DNA of 15,623 nucleotides, from NCBI GenBank assembly GCA_003518365.1, contig DOYU01000021.1, positions 64,585 to 80,207 on the forward strand. Direction: 5' to 3'. Shown here one piece after another: positions 5,441-14,300 of the stretch. A program made the translations under genes and the position numbers. The DNA comes from Candidatus Magasanikiibacteriota bacterium (GTDB lineage: Bacteria > Patescibacteriota > Patescibacteriia > Magasanikbacterales > UBA922). The notes under the pieces were generated by a model. It was given only the letters and a program-made list of their open reading frames with translations. It was not told the DNA's origin and ran no database searches. The stretch's first letter is position 1. Every line of letters begins with the position of its first letter.

Positions 5441-7309
5441 TTATGACTCGCCAACGACCTGTTGATTGAATTCCTTTTTGGCTTGTTCAATTTGTAATAA
5501 TTGCTCAGGGTTGGAAGTAATCAACTGGTCTTCTGTATACGAGGCGATAACCTTGATAGCAGCGTGCTTTAGACCCGCAAAAAAGATTCCCTCACCAACA
5601 GCGCCTTCCAAGAGCAAATATTTTTCACCTTCTGTAAGTAAAAACGTTTTTTGAATCATATCAATTGCTGCCGGTGATTGGCGCAATAACAACTGGAGTG
5701 CAGAATTTGTCACAATTGCCTGACCATATTGGGAACCAAGAAAATCATTGACATCTTGCGTAATCGTGGTAACCCCAAGGTAATATTTTCTACATCTCTT
5801 CACGAGCGCAAACATAAATTTTGCACTATCTTCGTGCTGCATGAGCCACCAGGCTTCATCAATAATAAGCAAGCGTTTTTTTCGTTCACTTCGAACAATA
5901 TTCCAGATGTAATTGATGAGTGTATATATGGCCATTGGTCGCAATTCGTCTTCAAGATCACGTACACTGAATATAACCAAATTTTTATTTACATCAACAT
6001 TTGTTGGCGCATTAAAGAGTCCAGCAAATGTTCCTTCTGTATATTTTCGTAGTCTTACGACGAGTTCAGTTGCCCCTTCTATCCCCTCGAGCACATCTAA
6101 CAAATCCTGCATGATAGGCGGCTCGACATGTGCAAGATCTGAGGAAGACGTAATGTCTTTTTTTGCATACGATTCGATAAGCGCTCTATCCAACAAAGAA
6201 TCTTCTGTTGCAGAAACAGTACCAAACATAATACGAAGCAATCCTTTTGTGGTAATGACTGCGCTTCGAATGATGTCTTCTGTAGAAATCTCGTCTCCTA
6301 CTGGCCGGGGGAGATCAAATGGATTGACTTTTGCATCCGACGCCAGAGAAATATTGATATACGTCCCTCCGACAGCTTCAGAAAGATGTTCGTATTCTTT
6401 TTCAGGATCAATAACAATCACATCTATTCCCATCATCAGGCTCCGCAGTACTTCCAGCTTGACTGCATACGACTTTCCAGCCCCAGATGTTGCGAACACA
6501 ACCATATTTGCATTCTGCAAGGAAAATCTATCAAAGAGAATGAGACTGTTATTATGTCGGTTAATACCATAGAGGATACCATCATCACTGGTCAGTTCTG
6601 AAGACATGAATGGAAAGGATGAGGCAATAGGTGACGAATTCATGTTGAATGCAACAAGGAGATCGTCCCTCCCCAGTGGGACGGTGGATGTAAATCCTTG
6701 TTCTGCTTGGAACAATACATTCTTTGTATAAATTAATCGTGCACCAAAAATATTTTCAAGATCTTCGGTCAAGGTATCTAATTCTTTTTTGTCATTTGCA
6801 TAGATAGTGACGTAAAACGCAAATTGAAAAAAATGTTCAATGCCTTGCGTCAAATCGTCACGAAGCTGCTCAATATCACGCAGTGCCGTTTCTCGCAGAG
6901 GATCACGGGGCGCTCCTTTTTCCGCATCGCCTGATAACTGTGCTTGTAAGGCTCCCACTTTTTTCTTGAGTTGCTTCAAAATAATCGCAGACTCCACCGG
7001 ATAAAAAAACATGGAGACATCCATGGTGGAATTCAAATTTAAAATTGGGGAACTCCAACCAACGGAAATATATCTCGGATAGGTGATCACATACATGGTG
7101 CGCAAAAATACTTCACCAAGCTGGATGAAGTTGGACTCAACACGAAACGCAGAGGGAGCAATCAGATCCCGAATCGCAACTGTCCCCTCACGGTAGACTT
7201 TTTCTTCTTCGAGTGTGAGTAATTCTTCTTGCGTTGCTGTTTTATCCAAAGTAGCAGCCCTCCCTTTGGACCGTTTCGCATGTTTTTTGGTAAATGGTTG
7301 AAATGCCAT
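5441..7309 (-). CDS. VirB4-type ATPase of a type IV secretion-like system
   Basis: The 622-residue protein has an N-terminal VirB4/CagE-like region (about 40-230) and a RecA-like ATPase core. The Walker A motif is FATSGAGKSY (272-281), a VIVIDPEKEYE strand follows (297-307), and the Walker B motif is LLIIDEAWWLM (480-490). Downstream TTITQDVNDFL (514-524) and LLLRQSP (540-546) are typical of VirB4/TraC ATPases. These proteins form hexamers at the inner membrane that power substrate transfer or pilus assembly. It follows the TraC-like gene by 26 bp and precedes the VirB8-like gene by 11 bp. No Shine-Dalgarno sequence is visible before the ATG at 7309. Confidence 0.92.
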   Translation of the reverse strand: MAFQPFTKKHAKRSKGRAATLDKTATQEELLTLEEEKVYREGTVAIRDLIAPSAFRVESNFIQLGEVFLRTMYVITYPRYISVGWSSPILNLNSTMDVSMFFYPVESAIILKQLKKKVGALQAQLSGDAEKGAPRDPLRETALRDIEQLRDDLTQGIEHFFQFAFYVTIYANDKKELDTLTEDLENIFGARLIYTKNVLFQAEQGFTSTVPLGRDDLLVAFNMNSSPIASSFPFMSSELTSDDGILYGINRHNNSLILFDRFSLQNANMVVFATSGAGKSYAVKLEVLRSLMMGIDVIVIDPEKEYEHLSEAVGGTYINISLASDAKVNPFDLPRPVGDEISTEDIIRSAVITTKGLLRIMFGTVSATEDSLLDRALIESYAKKDITSSSDLAHVEPPIMQDLLDVLEGIEGATELVVRLRKYTEGTFAGLFNAPTNVDVNKNLVIFSVRDLEDELRPMAIYTLINYIWNIVRSERKKRLLIIDEAWWLMQHEDSAKFMFALVKRCRKYYLGVTTITQDVNDFLGSQYGQAIVTNSALQLLLRQSPAAIDMIQKTFLLTEGEKYLLLEGAVGEGIFFAGLKHAAIKVIASYTEDQLITSNPEQLLQIEQAKKEFNQQVVGES

Positions 7310-7335
7310 AAAGTAGTACGGTGCGAGAGCAAAAA

Positions 7336-8016
7336 TTACTCTACCTGCAAGGTGTCTACATCTCCCAGACTTTCTGCAAATGCAATATCTGGATTGTAGG
7401 TCATGTAATATAATTCAATCAATGCCTGCGTGTCTAATGGGACTGCTTCGAGTGACATGCTCGAGAGTCCACTTGCTACCTGCCGTACTCGCGTGTCCAG
7501 CTCCTCTTTCCGTTTTTGAAATCGTTCCTCTTTTAAATGTACAGTAAATGCAGGCTTCATAATCTCTTTTAATCTTGCAAAAAAACCTTTCTTTTTATTT
7601 GCAATAGCATCGTATGGAACGACGACGTAAAAACGTTTTGTCATGATTTGTCCGATATCCACGAGTTCTTCGACAAATGCTCTATAATCAGCGATCTGTA
7701 CTCGCAACAGCTCATTTGGTTGTTTCTTTTCCAAATCAACAAGTTTTCCAAGATATGGCTTTATCTGCAATCTGCGGGATTGCACAACGATTTGGACAGG
7801 AAATGATAGCGAATTTAAAAATCCGACATACGATGATATCAATGCATTTTGTTCATCTTCTGACTTTAATGCAAAATTGACACTAGACGTCATGAGCACT
7901 TTTCGCAAGGTACCATCACGGAGTACGACCACACCGTCTTTTATTTCGGCAATGGGAAGATGCGTCTGCGTAGCAGGACGGGACTCTTTTGCACGTTTTT
8001 TTTTCTTTTCTTTCAT
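7336..8016 (-). CDS. TraC-like protein (VirB4 accessory or N-terminal-like domain)
   Basis: From the ATG at 8016 the protein has 226 residues. After a very basic start (KEKKKKRAK) comes the block LPIAEIKDGVVVLRDGTLRK (20-39), then SSVNFALKSEDEQNALI (44-60) and FLNSLSFPVQIVVQSR (66-81). This is the conserved pattern of TraC-like proteins that precede VirB4 ATPases in CPR and Gram-positive conjugation loci. It has no Walker motif, so it is not itself an ATPase. The frame extends to a GTG at 8094 directly after an in-frame stop, but the extra 26 residues look unrelated to the family, and an extended -10 lies between the two starts. It is probably a partner of the VirB4 ATPase on the cytoplasmic face. 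Confidence 0.85.
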   Translation of the reverse strand: MKEKKKKRAKESRPATQTHLPIAEIKDGVVVLRDGTLRKVLMTSSVNFALKSEDEQNALISSYVGFLNSLSFPVQIVVQSRRLQIKPYLGKLVDLEKKQPNELLRVQIADYRAFVEELVDIGQIMTKRFYVVVPYDAIANKKKGFFARLKEIMKPAFTVHLKEERFQKRKEELDTRVRQVASGLSSMSLEAVPLDTQALIELYYMTYNPDIAFAESLGDVDTLQVE

Positions 8017-8049
8017 ACAAAAATCATCGTCTAGGTACAGATGTACCAA

Positions 8050-8058
8050 AGTATACCA
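8050..8058 (-). promoter_or_regulatory. Possible internal extended -10 promoter before the TraC-like gene
   Basis: The minus strand reads TGGTATACT (TGn-TATACT) 33 bases before the ATG at 8016. No clear -35 box is seen. The unusually long 110-bp gap after the PrgI gene, in an otherwise packed operon, supports a regulatory role. Confidence 0.4.
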
Positions 8059-8126
8059 TGTTTCGCTATTCTCCGATACCGTATCAATACGCACTCACAT
8101 GCATCCAACACAGTATCACGGCTACG

Positions 8127-8567
8127 CTACATGTGATCTTCTGGTCTGTAATACCCTCCGGTATTCACAACCAAAGATAAATCTCGTATATGCTGTTTAC
8201 GGACAGTCTTCACTGCCACCATCTCAATTACATCAGGAGATTCGTTTGATTTTCTAAAAAATTCCAACTCTTTATTACTATATGTTTTATTCCATATACG
8301 CAAACTTGGTCGTTTCATCGTCTGTATAATATTCAGCAAAAAAAGATGGAATACCTGCCCATTCACTCGGACAAATGAAAATGATAGCGCTGCGCCCCCT
8401 ACAATGACAGCTATCGCAATAAATAATGCTGTATCTGCATATCGATATGCAATAAAAATCATAAGCCCTGCAGCGAGCAATACTAGAAATTGGCGCGTGG
8501 TTATCGGTCCGAAAATCTTATCTTCCACATCAATAAATTGTGGGACCACAAACTGTTGCATACTCAT
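8127..8567 (-). CDS. PrgI family membrane protein
   Basis: The 146-residue protein opens with QQFVVPQFIDVEDKIFGPIT (4-23), the hallmark of PrgI-family proteins, followed by two membrane helices (about 27-43 and 47-67) and a soluble C-terminal half. PrgI-like proteins resemble VirB3 and occur beside VirB4 ATPases in Gram-positive and CPR type IV secretion loci. I chose the ATG at 8567 because it falls two bases after the upstream stop; a longer start at 8600 would overlap that gene by 31 bases. A 110-bp gap follows before the TraC-like start. Confidence 0.87.
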   Translation of the reverse strand: MSMQQFVVPQFIDVEDKIFGPITTRQFLVLLAAGLMIFIAYRYADTALFIAIAVIVGGAALSFSFVRVNGQVFHLFLLNIIQTMKRPSLRIWNKTYSNKELEFFRKSNESPDVIEMVAVKTVRKQHIRDLSLVVNTGGYYRPEDHM

Positions 8568-8569
8568 GG

Positions 8570-9814
8570 TTATGACAAACGAAAGCTGCTCGATATACAA
8601 GCAATGGCAATAATATCTTCTTCTGTCATATCATCTTTGATCAGTTCCTGAATACGTTTTTTTTGGCGCACAGCATCTGTGAGATACGAAAGGTACAGCA
8701 TATATAAGGGGCTTTTCTTCCATGCACTTTTTGCCTTTACATATTCCAAATACGATTCATCCCGAAGCACCTGTACCTTCTTCAATACAATAGCCATTGC
8801 CTCTTCTGGGTTTTGAGACAATCTTCTAAAATCAGAAAATTCCATGGTTTCAATTTCATCGATAGGACCCATCGTGCCACTCATGGCAGGTACAGATGGC
8901 GGTTCTATATCCTGCAACGTCAATCTATCTCCTTTGTTTTTTGGGACGGTTGTCGCAGACTGCACGGAGGAATGTCTGTCAGAGGTTCTATCCTGATGCG
9001 GAGTGACTAGATGTGGCATCCCAATCGGACGTACGGTCTGTTTTGGCGCTGGTATCGATGGCTGTGTACGGGTCATGAGAACTCTCTGAATAACATCTAC
9101 CAACGTCTGTGCCTCCTCTTCTGTAATTCCTAAGCCTCCTTCTTCGGCTGAACGTGTTGCATAGGATACGACCTGATGATCGGTTCGGATTTCTTTTATC
9201 CGTGACTGTATCAATGCGTGTAATCGTGGATGAAATGCTTCTGAAAAAGAAAACGGTAATGCGGCAACAACATGTTCAACATCATCATACCTTTTTTGTG
9301 GAAGGACTGAAGGCACATTTTTATTTTGCTTCTGAACGTCTTCTGCTGACGTATCAAGCAGAGACACGACATCTGTCTGTTTCCAACTTTTTGCTTTTGC
9401 AATATCAACAAAATAATCATCAACAGGAGTACTTGTCGCTACAACATGGGACGAGGAAACTGTCAACTCATGTCCAGCATTCGTATTCGTGTTCTCAATC
9501 ACAGTCTTCTCTTCGACAGACACCGGGACAGGGACTGTTTCTGTCAGAGGCTGTATATCACTCTTACGTGACACTCGTTTTTTTGAAGATGCATCAATAG
9601 TTTTTTTTGGCTCTGCTTCTTGAACAGACATGGGTGGTTCTGCTTCTACATCAGGCATGGAAACAGTGCTGTCCATGGAGACAGGAGAAACAGGCGGCTG
9701 TTCATCTATGTTCGTATGCGTCTCGACAGGCTGGACACCCGTACGAATAGAAGACAAAGGCACACGCACGGTAGTACCATCAGCTTTTTTTATAAGGATA
9801 GTTGGTTCTGCCAT
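8570..9814 (-). CDS. Protein of unknown function in the secretion operon, largely disordered N-terminal half
   Basis: From the ATG at 9814 the protein has 414 residues; a TTG at 9829 is an alternative that would overlap the upstream gene by four bases. Residues 1-25 (ILIKKADGTTVRVPLSSIR) resemble a short beta hairpin. About 26-135 are low-complexity, rich in P, V, S, T and E. A first folded region (about 135-250) contains DIAKAKSWKQTDVVSLLD and GLGITEEEAQTLVDVIQRVL. A proline-rich linker leads to a helical C-terminus with IETMEFSDFRRLSQNPEEA and a lysine-rich helix. There is no membrane segment. I do not recognise a family. Its place between the VirB6-like and PrgI genes suggests a cytoplasmic adaptor or regulator, which is inference. 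Confidence 0.85.
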   Translation of the reverse strand: MAEPTILIKKADGTTVRVPLSSIRTGVQPVETHTNIDEQPPVSPVSMDSTVSMPDVEAEPPMSVQEAEPKKTIDASSKKRVSRKSDIQPLTETVPVPVSVEEKTVIENTNTNAGHELTVSSSHVVATSTPVDDYFVDIAKAKSWKQTDVVSLLDTSAEDVQKQNKNVPSVLPQKRYDDVEHVVAALPFSFSEAFHPRLHALIQSRIKEIRTDHQVVSYATRSAEEGGLGITEEEAQTLVDVIQRVLMTRTQPSIPAPKQTVRPIGMPHLVTPHQDRTSDRHSSVQSATTVPKNKGDRLTLQDIEPPSVPAMSGTMGPIDEIETMEFSDFRRLSQNPEEAMAIVLKKVQVLRDESYLEYVKAKSAWKKSPLYMLYLSYLTDAVRQKKRIQELIKDDMTEEDIIAIACISSSFRLS

Positions 9815-9825
9815 AGTGCCAGTCG

Positions 9826-11349
9826 TCAACGTGAAGAAACAAGGACCTCATCATTCCACTCAAAAGCGCCGGTCTGTTCATTATACACTAAAAGATCTTC
9901 TACCTCCTGCAATATATGTGCGCTTCGTAAAAATTCACTAAAACGAATTATTTTATCTTGTCTATCTGCTTGTTCTAGTGATTCATGTGCTTGTATTTGA
10001 GACAAAAATATCTTCAAGGGAACGACCGCAGGAGGGGTATGCGATGTGGTAAAATACTCAGCAATCAGTGGCCAAAAATCTTCATTCATCCACCAGGTCA
10101 ACAAATGAACAAGTTGATTTTCATATACGTCTTTTTCTGTTACTTCTGATCCGCGATTTTTTTCTATCAGATCAGCGGTCTTCAGATGACTGTAAAGATA
10201 CAACATCTTTCTTAATACATGCTTCATAATCCCTTTCGAGGGACTTTGTGCAATATGTTCATCAATATATGCTTCTCGAAGGTACCCATCAGAAAATTTG
10301 TCGCCCAATCGACGCATATAGTCATGCAACAAATCCTTGAGAATCGTCGGACCGCTTTCTGGATGTAACAGCATGACTTCCTCATTTTCATCGAGTGCAT
10401 AAAAAAGGAAAATATTTTGCAGGGCAAAATCTGCGAGATTATTTGTTTCATAATACAGATGCTTTTGAAACACATACGTAATAGGAATCCCTGCAGTTTG
10501 CGCTCGCAGTGCGTAGAATTTTATCCAAAATTCTTGATACATCCAATCAAGCTGATCAAAATAGGTAAACGGCACATGTAAAAATGCGGTAAGAAAAAAC
10601 GCCTCAGTCCACGTATACTGTACTTTTTTATATAAGGCTTCTATCCGCAAATGTTCGTATACCGTGTTTGCTAATGCAAACCCCTCGCCGTTATCCATAA
10701 GATACCGTACTGTTGCAGAAAGCTGCGCATCGCTATAGGTAGCGATGTCTCCAGCCAAAATATGCTGCACATCTGCTATCGTATATATATTCTGACTCGT
10801 AATTTTTACAAAGGCTGCGAGCAACGAAATCCGTTGTACCAATGCATCTGTAGCCTCTTGCAACACCCAAAACGAAACTGATATTGCCATTTTTTCGATG
10901 TCTCCATACGCAGCAAATTTTTCCTTCACTTTGGTAAGGCTCTGTGAGGTAACATTGATATGGGTCGCAAATACGTCGATGTCTTGTTCTGTGACTATCC
11001 GCACCGAGGCATCTTCGGGAGTATTCGTATTTCGTGTCGACTGACGTGGATCGAGCAAGACTTTTTCCCACTGTGTCAATGCAGTGACAAATTGCGACAC
11101 GACACCCTGATCAAATAACGATAAGAGACTTTTCTCTTGTGGATAGGGAAATTCCTCTGGCGTATCCTGAGCATATCCCTGCGCAACGTTGAATAATTCT
11201 TGGGTAATCGCCCCAAATGTATTGAGGTCTGTTGATATCTGCAAATACCCATCTCTCTGAACAACATCAAGAAGCATCTGCAGCGCTTTGGTGCAATGCG
11301 CAAATTCTGGTGTATGATATTGTTCAAAACGTTGTTCTACGTGTGTCAT
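9826..11349 (-). CDS. Helical protein of unknown function in the secretion operon
   Basis: This 507-residue protein is predicted from composition to be almost entirely helical, with many aromatic residues, no membrane segment and no nucleotide-binding motif. It ends LLVYNEQTGAFEWNDEVLVSSR. I do not recognise a family. It starts 17 bp after the VirB6-like gene and ends 11 bp before the next gene, so it is almost certainly co-transcribed with both. A helical-repeat scaffold on the cytoplasmic side of the secretion platform is possible. The start ATG at 11349 has no Shine-Dalgarno sequence. Confidence 0.85.
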   Translation of the reverse strand: MTHVEQRFEQYHTPEFAHCTKALQMLLDVVQRDGYLQISTDLNTFGAITQELFNVAQGYAQDTPEEFPYPQEKSLLSLFDQGVVSQFVTALTQWEKVLLDPRQSTRNTNTPEDASVRIVTEQDIDVFATHINVTSQSLTKVKEKFAAYGDIEKMAISVSFWVLQEATDALVQRISLLAAFVKITSQNIYTIADVQHILAGDIATYSDAQLSATVRYLMDNGEGFALANTVYEHLRIEALYKKVQYTWTEAFFLTAFLHVPFTYFDQLDWMYQEFWIKFYALRAQTAGIPITYVFQKHLYYETNNLADFALQNIFLFYALDENEEVMLLHPESGPTILKDLLHDYMRRLGDKFSDGYLREAYIDEHIAQSPSKGIMKHVLRKMLYLYSHLKTADLIEKNRGSEVTEKDVYENQLVHLLTWWMNEDFWPLIAEYFTTSHTPPAVVPLKIFLSQIQAHESLEQADRQDKIIRFSEFLRSAHILQEVEDLLVYNEQTGAFEWNDEVLVSSR

Positions 11350-11366
11350 ACCAAATCAAACATATA

Positions 11367-14300
11367 TTAGGTGTCTCGTGTCTCATTCATAGCGCTCAAT
11401 AAGGCTCCATCTTCATCATCCTGAGTTGTCGGTGGAGAAGGTGGAGCTACTGGGGATGTGGATTGTTTTCTTTTTTTTCTTTCGTCTGGCAATGCTTCCT
11501 CACGTTTTCGTGATGCTGAGATCCCCTGTCGCATTGCATTGACATCTTCTTGGGAAGCGATTCCTGCAGCCACAGCTTGTCGGAGCAATGCAGACAAAAA
11601 TTCACTATTCGTCTCCCCTTTTATGTTCGTATCACCGATTTGAATAAATGCTTTTCCACGATTTGAATTGAGTTCATCCACATGTTTTGCTTTTTGTCTT
11701 GCCGCAAAGTTGAATACATCAGTATTTGATCGTACCAGCGGTAAAATAACATCTTTCAAATATGTTTTGAGGTCACCATATGTATCCTTAATATCCGCCA
11801 TGCTGCCCCCGATCACAGCAAAATCACCATTCATGTTAATTTTTTCTCCAAAGGAATATCCCATGATCGCATCGATAGTTCGCTCAGCCATACTTTTTGC
11901 AGCACCAGCAGAGGTGAGTTCTTCCAACTGGTTATTTGCATACGTTGAGTTGACTTTCATCAATCTTCCTTTATCAAGGTCAGCCTCTCCAAGACCATGA
12001 TACTGCCACTTGAGCTTTCCTTTGAATTTTCGCGCTTCGGCAGCCATCAAATCTTCTGCTTCCTTCATGGTCGCCATACGATAGGCTCCCATATCCCCAT
12101 CCCACTGAAAGTGAGCACCATATTCCTGATGCCCGACATTGATAGCTTCTCGTTTGAAAAAGCTGCTTGCTTCTTGTAAAAATTCTCCAGATTGTGCCAT
12201 CTTTTGCTTAAACCGATCAGCAGTGACAGAAAAAAGTTGCCCAGCTTTTTCCATCTTATCCAAAACAATGCCATAGGTATCATCCTTCGTATACGTCACA
12301 CCATCGACTTCGGCTGTCCCTGTTTTGGATTTTTTTACGGCTTCTTGAACACGTTCATTTTTTGCATGATCACGGATAGCATCTGTGTCTCCCCCTGAGA
12401 CCATCAGACTCTGCAACCTTGCGATACGTTTGTAATCTGATATTTTTTTGAATTTCCCGGTTGTTTTATCCAGTTTGATAATACCCAGCTGGTCCACAAA
12501 CACATCCCGCATATTTTGCATTTTTTCTTTTTGGTCTTTGTCACCGTCAAACTCACCAGCACGCAATTTATCGAGATTCTTTCCGACTTCACTAATCACA
12601 TCGTCAAACCATCCATTTTTCCCTACATGCATGCCAATACCCATGAGCGATGCTTTTTGGTGAGTGCTCAGCGAACCCTTTTTCTTGGCAAGGAGCAAAT
12701 GGGACAACACATTTTTTGCAAATGTTGCAGCGTCCCCTGCTTCCTGACTCTTCAAATCATTTGCAAGACGTTCTGCAATTGGGACATTCGCCGTAGACGG
12801 CGTACCGTCACCCAATTCCGGTTTTTCAACTCGGTATGCTTTGGCGGTTTCATTCAACACAGTCTCTTTTTGAGTCATTACTTCTTTACTCTTTATCAAT
12901 AATTCAGACTCCATGGATGCCTGCGCATAGGGGTCCTTTGCCAAGGCCTTTTTGAGTGCATCGGCTCCCTTTTCAGCTCCTGCTTCCATTGCCTTTTGAA
13001 TTTTTTCAGCTGCCTTCTCTAGGTTTGCCGCAATCTTATCATTTCGGAATGACTCTGCAAACGACTTTGCCGCAGCTTCTACTTTTCCTGCTGCCAGCTC
13101 CATATTGGTCGTCGCGTCTCCAAATTGCGTTCCAAGCATTGTCTTCTCGACCGTAGCTTCGCTGGCTTTTTGCTTTGCCACAGCCACGGCGCCCCTTTTC
13201 TTTTTTACTTCAAATCGAATTTTTTCAGCAATAGCTTGTCTGGCAGCTGCGTCGAGTGGATTTCCTTCTTTATCCTTGATAATCACTTTTCCTACGCCAA
13301 TGTTATCTGCAAGTTTGTTAATTGCTTTTTCTGAATCTTTCGCCAATTTTTTGGCAGTGTCAGTGCCAGCAAAATGAAACGCACCTTCTTTTCGTCGAGT
13401 AACATTTTCTGCATCGACGAGTTCTTGTTTCAGTTTTACCGCCCGTGCATCCACGGCTGCTTCGTTTTTTTGTTCGTCCTTTTTCAAACTTGCAGCTACT
13501 TGTGCTGCAACAGGGCTCTGATCACGCCATAGACCAAATGCTTCAGCCCTCTCAGCTTTCTTTGCTTGCAAGGCTTCATCTGCTTTATTTTTCTTATCAA
13601 ATACCTCAGCTCCCTCTGTACCATTAAATAGTTCATCCATTGCCTTATAGCTGTCTTCTGACAATGATACAAGACCATCTTTCATTAATGACGCAATAGC
13701 TTGTTCCTCAGTCATTCCTTCATGAGCCCCTTTTTCAGCAAGCACCAACTTTTGTGATTCTTCATCCAAATCTGCTAATTCTACTTCACCAGAAGCCGCC
13801 AGGTTTGTAAGGAATGCTTGATACGCACTCGAATATTCCAGGGCTGCTTCTTGGACGTCACTCGCAAGCGTCTCCAATGCATCATCTACTTGTTTTACCG
13901 CATCCAACTGACTGAAGGCAGCTTCTTGCCTGGCTTCTAACGTTGTGCCGGGTCCATTCAATACTTGATATGCATCAAACGCACGGGTATACGCTGCAAC
14001 GTGTTGATCTTGGGTAGCTTTCTGTGCGAGCAAAGCATCATACGATTCCTTTCCTTCTCTTGCTTTAAATGCATCGAAGTGCTTTTTTTCTTTTGATTCC
14101 TTCAAAGAAATACTTCCGTCTTTCATGAGTTCACTAATGACAGCAGAATCTTCTTTTGAAGGATCCAGTTTTCTTGCTTCCGCAATCAACTTCCTAGAAT
14201 CATCATCAAAGTCTTCAGCCTTCAATGTTCCATCCTGTGCAAGTCCTGCCAAAAACTCAAGGTACGACTTTTTATATGCCGTAGTTGACTGTGCAATTGC

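Noticed and set aside
5913..6572. 219-residue frame antisense to the VirB4 gene
   Set aside because: A shadow of the real gene: serine-rich, with no domain, opposite conserved ATPase motifs.
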